64,000 nucleotides of DNA. Origin: an uncultured Treponema sp. (lineage in GTDB: Bacteria > Spirochaetota > Spirochaetia > Treponematales > Treponemataceae). The stretch lies in assembly GCF_934725225.1 (NCBI RefSeq), contig NZ_CAKVAM010000004.1, forward strand, positions 262,208-326,207. The letters are read 5' to 3'. Positions 51,662-61,121 of this stretch are shown here, piece after piece. The position numbers and the translations under genes are program-made. Within the stretch, counting starts at the first letter, position 1. Every line of letters begins with the position of its first letter. A model generated the notes under the pieces. It was not told the origin of the DNA. It ran no database searches and worked only from the letters and a program-made list of their open reading frames with translations.

Positions 51662-52858
51662 ATGATAAACAGAGAGCGGTACATAGAAAAAATCAGGCCG
51701 TTTTATGAAAGCGACCTGATAAAGGTAATCACGGGAATCAGGCGGTGCGGAAAGTCGGTTGTCCTTGAGCAGGTGAAAAACGAGCTTGCGGCACATGGAA
51801 AGAAGATAATCCATCTGAACTTCGAGCTTCGTTCTGTCTCCTCAAAAATTACGGATGATGAAGAATTGATTAATTATATAGAAGAAAAAATCAAAGCAAG
51901 ACCAGATGGGAAATGGTACATTTTTCTGGATGAAGTTCAGTCCGTAAAAAACTGGAATCTCGCCTGCAAGTCGCTCCGACTTGGAAACACGTCGATTTTC
52001 ATAACCGGCTCAAATTCCAAGCTTCTCTCAAAGGAATTCACAAAGGAGCTTAGCGGCCGCTATGTCTCGTTCACAATCCGCCCTTTTGTCTATAAGGAAA
52101 TTCAGGAATATGCGGCGGAGCTTGGCAAAGAAGTTTCCATAAACGACTATCTTATTTACGGAGGTTTTCCAAAACGCTTTGAATTTCCAGACAGAGAGTC
52201 CATGCTGCGCTATCTGAACGACCTTGATCAGACGATTGTCCTTAACGACATAATAAACCGCTATAAAATCCGCAAGGAAGAGATTTTCACAAAGCTCGTT
52301 GACTTTGTGCTTGTCTCGAATGCCCGGATTTTCAGTTCAAACTCCGTGCACAATTATCTTAAGTCGCAGAAAATCGAATGTTCCGTGAACACCGTGATGA
52401 AATATCTTGACTATCTGGAGGAAGCCTACGTCATCCGGAAAATTCCGCAGTATTCCACAAAGGCAAAAAAACGCCTCGACTTTTACACGAAACTCTACGA
52501 TGAGGATGTCGCTTTCAACTCAATCAGGCAGACAAACGGAAGGTTCGACCTTACACACAATCTTGAAAATACCGTCTACAATGAGCTGGTCTTTATGGGC
52601 TACTCGCTGAATGTTCTAAATATAGACGGAAAAGAAATTGACTTCCTGGCATCAAAAAACAACAAAGAATATCTTGTGCAGGTCGCCTACAGCGTTGCGG
52701 AAGATTCAACCTACGAGCGGGAATTCGCTCCGTTCGCCGCCGCAGACAACAGCCGGAAAAAAATCCTGATTACAAACGACGAGAACGATTTTTCCACAAG
52801 CACAGTGCAGCATATCAGGCTGAAGGATTTTCTTTTGATGAAAGATTTGGAAGGGTAA
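51662..52858 (+). CDS. AAA_14/DUF4143 ATPase, copy 2
   Basis: A 398-residue paralogue of the divergent gene. The P-loop is GIRRCGKSVVLEQ, Walker B is YIFLDEVQSVKNWN, and ITGSNSKLLSKEF and GRYVSFTIRPF follow. The C-terminal DUF4143 part has LENTVYNELVFMGY and IDGKEIDFLASKNNKEYLVQV, where the Asp and Gln fit a PD-(D/E)XK-like site. The start is close to an array of repeated sites, so expression is probably controlled. Function unknown. Confidence 0.9.
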   Translation: MINRERYIEKIRPFYESDLIKVITGIRRCGKSVVLEQVKNELAAHGKKIIHLNFELRSVSSKITDDEELINYIEEKIKARPDGKWYIFLDEVQSVKNWNLACKSLRLGNTSIFITGSNSKLLSKEFTKELSGRYVSFTIRPFVYKEIQEYAAELGKEVSINDYLIYGGFPKRFEFPDRESMLRYLNDLDQTIVLNDIINRYKIRKEEIFTKLVDFVLVSNARIFSSNSVHNYLKSQKIECSVNTVMKYLDYLEEAYVIRKIPQYSTKAKKRLDFYTKLYDEDVAFNSIRQTNGRFDLTHNLENTVYNELVFMGYSLNVLNIDGKEIDFLASKNNKEYLVQVAYSVAEDSTYEREFAPFAAADNSRKKILITNDENDFSTSTVQHIRLKDFLLMKDLEG

Positions 52859-52970
52859 AAGGAGTTGCGAGCGAAAAACATTAACCAATCGCAGTCAAAA
52901 CATTTTTTCAAACACTCTAAAACAGAAACTCTTCGGATTTTTCAATTTTCTGCATATTAAAAAGATCTTC

Positions 52971-53243
52971 TTACATAAATTGTTCAATAAGATTGATTAT
53001 TGTAGATTTCGCAGAATTTTTGTCGATTCTTTGAGGAAACAGAACCGCAGGACTTATATTCATAGCGTTGCAAAGCTTTAAAATTGTATTTAATGTGGGA
53101 GTCCTTTTTCCTGTTTCAATATATGTAATCATATTCTGGGAAACGCCAGATTCATAGGATAGCTCCAGCTGAGAAAATCCATTTCTTTCCCTCTCCTTTT
53201 TCAATTGACTGCATATATATCTTTCTTGCTCTTCTATATCCAT
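52971..53243 (-). CDS. Small XRE-family regulator
   Basis: A 90-residue protein that is almost entirely a Cro/CI helix-turn-helix (NGFSQLELSYESGVSQNMITYIETGKRTP). It includes a short C-terminal tail with SPAVLFPQRI. It is convergent with the ATPase gene. It may bind one of the nearby operator arrays, but nothing proves this. Confidence 0.85.
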   Translation of the reverse strand: MDIEEQERYICSQLKKERERNGFSQLELSYESGVSQNMITYIETGKRTPTLNTILKLCNAMNISPAVLFPQRIDKNSAKSTIINLIEQFM

Positions 53244-53303
53244 AAAGTTATTTTTTAATAAATTTAGTGATAAAACAAATAAATATAGTTTGACTTTTAA
53301 TAA

Positions 53304-53982
53304 ATAAAAAAAGGCAAGGAATTCTGGACTTGGTATGCATACGGTCTTTTATTGGGAATAATAGCAATAATCCATTCAATTATATTAAAGCCAGTCAGCT
53401 CATCAGAAAAAAGCAGCTCTGAAAATTCCGAGGACTCAAACATATCAGAAACAAAAGCCATGATTTCAGACAACGGAAAATCAGCTAAGACAAAAATCGC
53501 AAGCATTCTTGGAATAGGCTTTGTTGCACTTATTTTAGTTTTTATGATTTTTGGGACAGGCTCGTCTGGAAAGGTTGGAAAATGGGAATATTCAAAGGCT
53601 ACAGCAAATGGAAGCGGAAACTGGTACATCAGATTCACACAAAATAATGCTGCCTTATTCAAACTAGATGTAAAAGGCGAGATTCCGTCTTACCTTATCG
53701 GATTGGATTTTTTTGTAAACGATCTTCAAAAAGACACCGGCTGGACAAAAGTTTCAGACAGCTCAGAAATGGGAATAAACAACTTTAACAGCAATCCTGA
53801 AAAAATGAACTTCCTATCCAATCATTGGAAAATACAAAGGAAATTGGGTCGTTATATACAACGGAATGGATTTATGCGAGCTAAAAAAGAAAGGCTACCT
53901 TGATTTCTGCTGGGGAGAATTGAAAGAAGGAAATGTAAAGCCAGTAATCAAATATCAGGATTTAGACAAGTATCTGGATTAG
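53304..53982 (+). pseudogene. Truncated and frameshifted membrane-anchored protein
   Basis: The frame opens right after a stop at 53301 with KKGKEFWTWYAYGLLLGIIAIIH, a segment normally internal or near the N-terminus of membrane proteins, so the 5' end seems lost. A Ser/Glu linker and a second membrane helix (ASILGIGFVALILVFMIFG) follow. Near 53828 the frame shifts: the continuation GKYKGNWVVIYNGMDLCEL...DKYLD in another frame ends at 53982. No family recognised. Confidence 0.6.
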
Positions 53983-53994
53983 GGAAAACACATC

Positions 53995-54042
53995 AAAACT
54001 TATGTAATTTGTATACTTGGCTGCTCAAATTGCATAAGTTTT
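53995..54042. terminator. Long inverted repeat, likely terminator
   Basis: AAAACTTATG-t-AATTTG pairs with CAAATT-g-CATAAGTTTT across a 14-nt loop. It lies just after the broken membrane gene and has T's at its end (AAGTTTTAAC). Confidence 0.55.
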
Positions 54043-54164
54043 AACAAAGCGGTCAAAAAAAATCCTTGAACATTCCGCTTCTTTCCTTGCCATCCTCCTC
54101 TTTTATGATTATTTTCTTTGTAGGTTGCATGCATTTTTTTCTTTGATTTTTTATGGAGGTTTGT

Positions 54165-54710
54165 ATGAAAAGCAGAATCAGAAAGATTTTTTCTTTGGCC
54201 GCCGTTTTTAGCTGCATTGCAGGTCTTTCAGCCCAGTCAGTCTCCGAAAAAAGCAATGCAAACCTTGAGCCTGTCCGGAATTTTGAGCTCGATCGGTATC
54301 TTGGAAAATGGTATGAAATCGGGCGTTTTGACTTCAAGTGGGAAAAGAATCTGAAAAACGTTACGGCCGAATACTCGATGAACAAAAACGGCACGGTCAA
54401 GGTCGTAAATTCAGGTTATGATTACGCCGCACAAAAAGAAAAGCAGTCCGTGGGAAAGGCGAAATTCGCCGGGAATAAAAACGAGGGAAGCCTTAAAGTC
54501 TCGTTCTTTAGGCCGTTTTACAGCGACTACAAAATTATCGCGCTTGATTCAGAATACAACTACGCGCTTGTCGCAGGAGCAAACAAAAAGCTTTTGTGGA
54601 TTTTGAGCCGAACAAAAACAATTCCTTCCGACGTCAAGGAAAACTACATTCAGACTGCCCAGAACGCAGGCTACGACTTGAGCGATTTTGTCTGGACTGA
54701 GCAGGAATAA
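54165..54710 (+). CDS. blc: Blc-type bacterial lipocalin
   Basis: About 181 residues from the ATG at 54165 (GGAGG upstream). A signal peptide ends near GLSAQS. The lipocalin signature is clear: ELDRYLGKWYEIGRFDFKWEKNLKNVTAEYS, later NEGSLKVSFFRPFYSDYKIIALD, then YALVAGANKKLLWILSRT. Bacterial Blc proteins are mostly lipoproteins; this one has no clear lipobox cysteine and may be periplasmic. It binds lipids or hydrophobic ligands, often linked to envelope stress. Confidence 0.92.
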   Translation: MKSRIRKIFSLAAVFSCIAGLSAQSVSEKSNANLEPVRNFELDRYLGKWYEIGRFDFKWEKNLKNVTAEYSMNKNGTVKVVNSGYDYAAQKEKQSVGKAKFAGNKNEGSLKVSFFRPFYSDYKIIALDSEYNYALVAGANKKLLWILSRTKTIPSDVKENYIQTAQNAGYDLSDFVWTEQE

Positions 54711-54715
54711 AAAAT

Positions 54716-54746
54716 CCGGCATGACTGAAAGTTTCGGTTGTGCCGG
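54716..54746 (+). terminator. Hairpin after the lipocalin gene
   Basis: CCGGCA pairs with TGCCGG, with extra GAAA/TTTC pairing inside. It starts six bases past the stop codon. No T-run follows, so termination is uncertain. Confidence 0.4.
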
Positions 54747-54963
54747 GAAAAGGGCTAGTTCACTGTTTTACTTCCAGTTCAAATCTCCTCAAGCCGGAAA
54801 TCCTGTAAAAATATATTTTTGATAAATTTTTGACTTTTGCTTTTCATAATACAGTTTATTCAAAATATACAATTGATAAAAAAAATCTTTGATAAAATCC
54901 ACAAAATACATCCGCTTATAAAAGAATCTTCACAAAAATACATTCTAGTTTTAGAATTATTTT

Positions 54964-57900
54964 ATGGACTCTATTTGTAAAGATATTTTCCGTTCTGTTC
55001 ATGAAGGATGCTGGATTTATATTGAATATAAAAACAAAAGTGAAGAATGCACTAAATATTGGATTGCAATTAGAAACATAAATCTAGGGAAAAAAAGCCT
55101 TGAAGCAACGGGACTTCATCTTGGCAGCTTTACAACAAAAAACCTTTTTTTATTTATTGAAAACATTCTTTGCACTCGGATAATGGAAGGCACTTATTTT
55201 CAAACCAACAAAAATTTAATAGAAGACATTGAACTTTATCCGCAGAAATATAAAGAGATTTTTTCTGAAATTGCAAACTTAAAAACTCTGAATTATCTTT
55301 CTGACTGCAACAAGCTTGCCGACATTCCAAAACTCAACACAAAGTACGAGCTTATAAATCGGCTTGATTCTTCAAAACTGAAAAACAGGATTTACAATTT
55401 GGATGACGAGCAATTTAAAATGTTCGTAAACAGCTTTAAAAAATCCGCAGAAATAAAAGAAGAAAAAAATATTAACAGCACAATTCAAATTGCCCTGAAC
55501 GAGCTGAGCATTCACACTCAAAAAGGACTTTATGTTTTGGCTTATCGGGAAGTACGCTTTGATGTTGAAAGGCGAGTTTTAATTGCAGGGAAAAAAATCA
55601 AAATCTGCTCGGAATTCTGCATGGAAAAAAGCACTGACAAAAACGGCAAAAAACTGAGCATTTTAAATTTTATCGACAATGAAGACTTATCCTTGCTTGA
55701 GAATTTTGAAAAGAATGCAGAAACAATAAAAGACATTGTAATGCAAAACATAAAAAACAAAAAAGACTGCGCAGTTGACGACATGCCTTATTTTCTTTGC
55801 CTGCAGCGGGATTTAAATATCGACCTTGAAAAAGAATACGAAGCAATCGTAAATATGTATTCCCAGAACAATGTTACTGTTCCGATTCAGGCTTTTTTTG
55901 GCGAGCTTCATTCGATAAAACAGAATAACGAAGTTTATCCACTGGCTTTGATAAACAAAAATGTAAATCTTGACCAGCTGCTTGCAATTCACACTGCAAT
56001 GAATTTTCCTGTCGCATACATTCAAGGACCGCCTGGAACAGGAAAAACTACAACCATAATCAGCACGATTATTACAGCATTTTTTAATTCAAAAACTGTT
56101 CTTTTTTCTTCATACAACAACCATCCGATTGACGGTGTCTTTGAAAAATTGACAAACTTAAAATATAAGAATTACAAAATTCCATTTCCGATTCTGCGAA
56201 TTGGCAGTAACGAGCGGATTCAAGAAACATGTCTATACATTAAAAGGCTGCTTTTTCAAATAAAATCCCTAAAATCATTTGACGCAGTTTTACAGCAAAA
56301 TAAAGAAAACCAAATTGAGCGGACGAAAAAACTTACAGAGCTTTTGCAGAAACACGAAGAACAGCTTGACTTGGCTGAACGAAAAGAATTAATTGAAGAA
56401 ATGCTTTCAAAAAGCGAGAATATGAACCTTCGGATGAATCTTGAGGGGCAGCAATATTCAAAAATCAAAAAACGCCTTGAAGAAATTGGAAACATCACTG
56501 ACGAAGATGCTCTCAGCCTTTTGGATTTTGACCACGAAAAACTGATGCAGTTTATAAATTTTACTTCAGTTAAATTTCTGAAACGGCTTTTTGAAGACGA
56601 TTACAAAGATTTTATTGAGATTTTGAATATCAAAAACAAAGAAAAACAGGCCACAGAATTCAACAAATACTTTTCTGTGTCTGAAAACATTTTTAAAATG
56701 CAAAAAGTATTTCCAGTTTTTTGTTCAACTTGCATTTCAACGCAGAAAATTGGCGGTCCGCAGACTTATTTTGATATGACAATCATTGACGAGGCAAGTC
56801 AGTGCAATACAGCAGTTTCGCTTGTTCCGATTATCCGCGGAAAAAATCTTATGCTTGTTGGAGATCCTCAGCAGCTGAATCCTGTAATTACATTGGATAA
56901 AAATATCAACGAGGAACTGAAAGCAAAATACAAGGTGAATGAAAATTATGATTACATAAAAAATTCAATTTACAAAGCATATCTTGCCAGCGATTCTGTG
57001 AGCCAGGAAATTCTTTTACATAATCATTATAGATGCGCAAAGGAAATCATAGAGTTCAGCAATAAAAAATATTATAACAATCAGCTAAGTATAAAATCTG
57101 AAATTGCAAAAGAAAAGCCGCTTGTCTTTTGCGAAGTCCGGGAAAACTATTCCGCCGAGAAAAACACATCTTTGGATGAAGCTGAAAAAATTGTGCAGTA
57201 TGTAAAAAATCATCCGGATAAGAAAATAGGAATCATCACTCCGTTTAAGAATCAAAAAGATTTGATTGATTACAAATTAAGGGAAAATCATTTGGAAAAC
57301 AAGGCAAGCTGCGGAACAGTCCACGCGTTTCAGGGTGATGAAAAAGATGAGATTCTGTTTTCACTTGCGCTTACAAACCGCACTTATTCAAAAACTTACG
57401 ACTGGCTTAAAAATAACCGGGAGCTATTGAACGTTGCAGTTTCGCGGGCAAAAGACAAATTTGTAATTTTTTCAAATACTGAAGAACTAAAAAGGCTTCA
57501 CAAAAATGATGATGCCGATGATTTATACGAGCTGGCAGAATATGTAAAAAAGAACGGCGAATATAAAATCACGCCGAGAGAATCTTCTTCTAGAGCGCTG
57601 GGAATAAAGCCTTACAGCACCGAAACTGAAAACACCTTCCTGACAACATTAAATCACGCAATTTCAACATTGATAGAATCTGACGGAAAATTTTCAGTAG
57701 AGCGGGAAGTTCAGCTTTCACACCTGTTTGAAAAAAATCCAAGCGACAGCGATTTTTTCTACAAAGGAAGCCTGGATTTTGTGATTTATAAAAAAGGATT
57801 CCGAAACAGAAAAGATGCAGTTCTTGCAATAGAGCTTGACGGCCCAGAACATCACAACAATCCGAATGTAATCGCAAGAGACGAAAAGAAAAAACAGATT

Positions 57901-57999
57901 TGCAAAAATCACGGCTTCGATTTGCTGCACGTTGACAACAGTTATGCAAGACGCTATTGCTTTGTAAAAGAAATTCTGACAGAGTTTTTGGGGAATTAA
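54964..57999 (+). CDS. SF1 helicase with WYL-like N-terminus and DUF2726-like nuclease C-terminus
   Basis: A 1011-residue protein. The first ~60 residues (HEGCWIYIEYKNKSEE...WIAIRNINLGKKSLEATGLHLG) resemble a WYL-type domain. The SF1 (Upf1-like) motor has GPPGTGKT at 355-362, IIDEASQCN near 607, GDPQQLNPV, and HAFQGDEKDEILFS with AVSRAKDKF near 840. The C-terminal ~110 residues carry GSLDFVIY and ELDGPEHHNN, matching DUF2726, a Vsr/PD-(D/E)XK-like nuclease. It is a helicase-nuclease likely acting on foreign DNA or RNA (inference). The gene is AT-rich and stands alone. Confidence 0.82.
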   Translation: MDSICKDIFRSVHEGCWIYIEYKNKSEECTKYWIAIRNINLGKKSLEATGLHLGSFTTKNLFLFIENILCTRIMEGTYFQTNKNLIEDIELYPQKYKEIFSEIANLKTLNYLSDCNKLADIPKLNTKYELINRLDSSKLKNRIYNLDDEQFKMFVNSFKKSAEIKEEKNINSTIQIALNELSIHTQKGLYVLAYREVRFDVERRVLIAGKKIKICSEFCMEKSTDKNGKKLSILNFIDNEDLSLLENFEKNAETIKDIVMQNIKNKKDCAVDDMPYFLCLQRDLNIDLEKEYEAIVNMYSQNNVTVPIQAFFGELHSIKQNNEVYPLALINKNVNLDQLLAIHTAMNFPVAYIQGPPGTGKTTTIISTIITAFFNSKTVLFSSYNNHPIDGVFEKLTNLKYKNYKIPFPILRIGSNERIQETCLYIKRLLFQIKSLKSFDAVLQQNKENQIERTKKLTELLQKHEEQLDLAERKELIEEMLSKSENMNLRMNLEGQQYSKIKKRLEEIGNITDEDALSLLDFDHEKLMQFINFTSVKFLKRLFEDDYKDFIEILNIKNKEKQATEFNKYFSVSENIFKMQKVFPVFCSTCISTQKIGGPQTYFDMTIIDEASQCNTAVSLVPIIRGKNLMLVGDPQQLNPVITLDKNINEELKAKYKVNENYDYIKNSIYKAYLASDSVSQEILLHNHYRCAKEIIEFSNKKYYNNQLSIKSEIAKEKPLVFCEVRENYSAEKNTSLDEAEKIVQYVKNHPDKKIGIITPFKNQKDLIDYKLRENHLENKASCGTVHAFQGDEKDEILFSLALTNRTYSKTYDWLKNNRELLNVAVSRAKDKFVIFSNTEELKRLHKNDDADDLYELAEYVKKNGEYKITPRESSSRALGIKPYSTETENTFLTTLNHAISTLIESDGKFSVEREVQLSHLFEKNPSDSDFFYKGSLDFVIYKKGFRNRKDAVLAIELDGPEHHNNPNVIARDEKKKQICKNHGFDLLHVDNSYARRYCFVKEILTEFLGN

Positions 58000-58518
58000 A
58001 AAGGGGAACTGTCTAAAAAATTTTATTTGCGGTAGTTCATTGTAATATTTCTTCCTTCACACTTTTTTTGCTATAAAATTTTCAGATATTCATTTATATA
58101 TTCTACGAATTGCAGTACCATATGATTTAGACTTTCATAGTAGGACATATTATTTTATTTATTTACATTCCCAGAGCTATCAAACTTTGACAAATCGCCA
58201 GATAGATACAGCTAGTGGATTCCCCGAATAATAAAAAAAGCGGTGGATTTTGATGATTTTTGGGTTATAGTAAAAACTCTCATTACATACAAATCAAAAA
58301 CACAATGACACATCACTTTTTTCAGAAGAACGAATGTCATGGATTCGAGCCAAAGGTTCTTTTCAATACTTATTGCCATCTAGCTATTTCTGACACTCAT
58401 CATTTTATGTAAAACTTTTTTTGAATATACTCATCTATGTATTTTGCATCCACTAGTAATTTTTGTTTACTAGAACATTGCTACATTTCTACAGTTATGC
58501 CATCGTTCTTTTTAGCTT
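58000..58518. other. AT-rich intergenic stretch, no intact gene
   Basis: 519 bp without a convincing reading frame on either strand. Short fragments such as HMVLQFVEYINEYLKIL on the minus strand suggest decayed coding DNA. No tRNA, CRISPR or clear terminator seen. Confidence 0.5.
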
Positions 58519-59370
58519 CTATGTTTTATTTTTGTCCTTTTTTCCTGCTGCAGTAATTGAATTTGCAATTCTTTTTTCTTTTGAAATTTGAGTTGTATAG
58601 AATCGTTCTTCTAAGCCATATAATATATTCTTCAAATCATCTTCATTAGAAATCTGAGCCTTTCCATTATTTAATTTTAAATTTGGATAATAATCTTTTA
58701 TATAAACAAACATATCCTTTTTTTCTTGTTTTGACATTTTTGAAAAAGTATCTTGTACCAGAGCAATTTTTTTTCGATTAGGAATCTTTACTTTATCAAC
58801 TGAAAAACCATCTGATAAAACAAAATCCTTTTCTGTAAGAAAAGACTGTACTTCTGCATCTGTTGCTTCTCTGTATATTTCATTTATTCCATTAAATATT
58901 TTAGTTATTGAAAATAATTTTCTAAAATACAAAATATCTTTTCTCCTGTCATAAATTGCATCAGGATATGCATTTACTTGAAATAGAGAAATATTCTGGC
59001 ATTTCTTAAATCTCTCTCCCAATGTAATAAAACTTCTTTTTTTCACAAATGCATTTCGAGTTACTTTTTGAAAGAACAGAATATCATCTGATAACTCAAA
59101 AATATATTCAATTCCGGCAGCATCTGAGTGAGATGCCATATCATAATCTGCACCTGAAGATTTTACCTTTATTTCTTTAGTTGCATAATCTTTACTAGCA
59201 AAGTTTTCTAATTTATACCATTCAAAATCATCAAGATTCGTTCGATTATCAAAATCAAAACTATTTTCTTCAATTGATTTTAAATTACTTATTAAAGGAT
59301 AAAGAGAGTCTTTATCTTCAAAAAGTTTCTTGTAATTCTCTTTTGTCTTACATATTACAGTTTTACTCAT
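58519..59370 (-). CDS. kwaB: KwaB-like DUF4868 protein of a Kiwa system
   Basis: A 283-residue protein resembling DUF4868. Supporting segments are GIEYIFELSDDILFFQKVTRNAFVKK, LFQVNAYPDAIYDRRKDILYFRKL and the C-terminal ALVQDTFSKMSKQEKKDMFVYIKDY. KwaB is the cytoplasmic DNA-binding effector of Kiwa, which works with the membrane sensor KwaA. It starts 12 bp after the KwaA-like gene. It is short compared with the commonest KwaB (about 315). The assignment rests on the pairing and on remembered family patterns. Confidence 0.7.
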   Translation of the reverse strand: MSKTVICKTKENYKKLFEDKDSLYPLISNLKSIEENSFDFDNRTNLDDFEWYKLENFASKDYATKEIKVKSSGADYDMASHSDAAGIEYIFELSDDILFFQKVTRNAFVKKRSFITLGERFKKCQNISLFQVNAYPDAIYDRRKDILYFRKLFSITKIFNGINEIYREATDAEVQSFLTEKDFVLSDGFSVDKVKIPNRKKIALVQDTFSKMSKQEKKDMFVYIKDYYPNLKLNNGKAQISNEDDLKNILYGLEERFYTTQISKEKRIANSITAAGKKDKNKT

Positions 59371-59382
59371 TTTCAGACCTCT

Positions 59383-59916
59383 TTATTTTCTAGAAATGTA
59401 TGTTGTATCGTTTAATCTATAAAAAGAGAGATTTATTATTTCGTCTTTATTTCTTATAAGCTTTCCTTTAATTAACAGAATGAGCTGTGTTCCCTGCTCT
59501 GTTTCTGCATGATAGGTATGATATCCAAGTATCAAGTATGCAGGATTAAAATACTGAGAATTTGAAACAAATGTAAATATCAGTATTAAACAGTAAACAA
59601 AAATTAAAACTCGCCAACTATTTATTCCAAGAGCAACAAAAAAATATCCCAAATAAATTGGCAAAAACTCATTGTCTGCAAGTGTACAAGATTGAATATT
59701 TCTAATTTCTTCCAATGAAAAAAATTTAGTAAATAACTTCAAGAAAAAAGCAAATAAAAATGGGATTATCAGAATAAGAATACATATACACCAACTTTTA
59801 ATTTCTATTTTGGAAAAATTTTTAGGAAGAGGATTTAAGAAAAAACAAATCCCCCAAATAGCCAAAAACCAAAGAGTAGAACTAATTGTCAAAAGGAACT
59901 TATAAAACTTGTTCAT
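59383..59916 (-). CDS. kwaA: KwaA-like membrane protein of a Kiwa system
   Basis: A 177-residue protein with four hydrophobic segments (LLTISSTLWFLAIWGICFFL, CICILILIIPFLFAFFL, FLPIYLGYFFVALGI, VLIFVYCLILIFTFV) and a cytoplasmic tail. The C-terminus YFNPAYLILGYHTYHAETEQGTQLILLIKGK...LNDTTYI fits the KwaA pattern. KwaA senses phage attachment at the membrane and passes it to KwaB. Upstream DNA is degenerate, suggesting that the pair arrived by transfer. Confidence 0.68.
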   Translation of the reverse strand: MNKFYKFLLTISSTLWFLAIWGICFFLNPLPKNFSKIEIKSWCICILILIIPFLFAFFLKLFTKFFSLEEIRNIQSCTLADNEFLPIYLGYFFVALGINSWRVLIFVYCLILIFTFVSNSQYFNPAYLILGYHTYHAETEQGTQLILLIKGKLIRNKDEIINLSFYRLNDTTYISRK

Positions 59917-59980
59917 TTTTGAGTTCTATTGGCTTTGCAAACTCTTTACTCATTTTGCTATTTCGTTTGTAATTTTCCAT
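59900..59980 (-). CDS. 26-residue ORF overlapping the kwaA start
   Basis: MENYKRNSKMSKEFAKPIEL plus six residues, with AGGAAG seven bases upstream, ending 17 bp inside kwaA. It could be a coupled leader peptide that opens the kwaA start, or a chance ORF. A second 26-codon ORF lies at 60017-60097 (MSKDADILMKFVVVAITNCK...), without a ribosome site. Confidence 0.3.
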   Translation of the reverse strand: MENYKRNSKMSKEFAKPIELKNEQVL

Positions 59981-60674
59981 AAGCCACTTCCTATTTATCA
60001 GAATTGCATTGATTTTCTAATATGCTTTGTTGGCAACTTTACAGTTAGTTATTGCAACCACGACAAACTTCATTAAAATATCTGCGTCTTTACTCATTTT
60101 GACAATAATATTGCTTGTAACTTTTAATCATTAAACATATGATGTCATAATTTTCTTAAATTTTCAATAAAAATCTCTTGAAATCAAAAGCAATCAATTT
60201 CAACATCAAAAAGTTATGCTTCAGAAAATCCTGTCTCAGCATATCAAAATCAATTTTATACACGATTTTATCATTTTAATTTTTCGCTTCGTCAAATGAG
60301 ATGCTTTCAATTTCTGCTGTTCTGTCATGCCTGCCGAATTTATCTGTTAGGAAGATTTTGTGATTGTTGTTGGTCATTATTTTTTACCGCTTCACATCGT
60401 TTTTCAATTTCTACACCAAATTGCTCAATTCCTTCCTTTTTATTGTATCTGTTTATTCGCTAGTACCTTCAGCAACAATAAACCTGATGCCCACAGGCAG
60501 TCATTATATTTTGACATGGTATGATAAAAATCTTCGCACTAGCCGCAAGTTCTACTACGGAACTGATTTTTAATATACGAAGATTTTTTATTATGGTCAA
60601 GGGGATTTTAAGAGAGGTTTTTCAAGTGTTTATACTCTCTCATGACAATCGTAAAATGTTATTAATATAAGGCC
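59981..60674. other. Degenerate region upstream of the Kiwa pair
   Basis: About 690 bp with only broken minus-strand reading frames. These include KKEGIEQFGVEIEKRCEAVKN (about 60385-60450), the 74-codon frame at 60156-60377, and short ORFs. The coding-like fragments point to the decay of one or two genes. A distant inverted repeat AAAAATCTTCG/CGAAGATTTTT lies at 60528-60588. Confidence 0.5.
60156..60377 (-). pseudogene. Stop-interrupted small gene
   Basis: From the ATG at 60377 the frame reads MTNNNHKIFLTDKFGRHDRT...FDEAKN, then TAA at 60276-60278, then continues in the same frame NDKIVYKIDFDMLRQDFLKHNF... to a stop at 60156. Both halves look protein-like. No family recognised. Confidence 0.4.
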
Positions 60675-61034
60675 ATGCCAAAAACTTTTAGGGAAAATCT
60701 GAGGGAAGAGCTTGATTATCAGGACATAAAGGTTAAGGAACTTGCTGTTGCAACCGGAATTCCAAAGCCCACTCTGGACTGCTACCTGAGCGCACAGCAG
60801 GTGATTCCGCCCGCAGACATTGCGGTTAAAATCGCGCGGACTCTAAATGTTTCGGTCGAATATCTTGTTACCGGAGAGAATAATTCCTTGCAGAACCAGA
60901 ATCCGACAGGCACGCAAAACAAGGAAAATCTCGCAAAACTCAATATTCTTATAAGGGATTTTTCAAGGCTTTCAAAGCGCGATCAGGAAATTGTGCTAAC
61001 GATTACGGAGAAGATAGCTGGGAACGTGTGCTGA
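60675..61034 (+). CDS. XRE-family regulator
   Basis: A 119-residue Cro/CI-type protein. The helix-turn-helix spans about residues 10-65 (DIKVKELAVATGIPKPTLDCYLS...NVSVEYLVTGE). The C-terminal helix ends LSKRDQEIVLTITEKIAG. An AAGG site precedes the ATG, and an AGAGAG/TCTCTC dyad with TATACT lies upstream (60611-60640), a possible operator. Target unknown. Confidence 0.88.
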   Translation: MPKTFRENLREELDYQDIKVKELAVATGIPKPTLDCYLSAQQVIPPADIAVKIARTLNVSVEYLVTGENNSLQNQNPTGTQNKENLAKLNILIRDFSRLSKRDQEIVLTITEKIAGNVC

Positions 61035-61121
61035 AAAATGAAGCTGCAATAAAATCAATTTTTCCATACAATCGGCATTTCAAAACACCAGAATGGAATA
61101 TTTCAATGTTCCTACTAATTT

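Noticed and set aside
60364..60573. Plus-strand 69-codon ORF
   Set aside because: Lies over decayed minus-strand coding fragments; no ribosome site or recognisable family.
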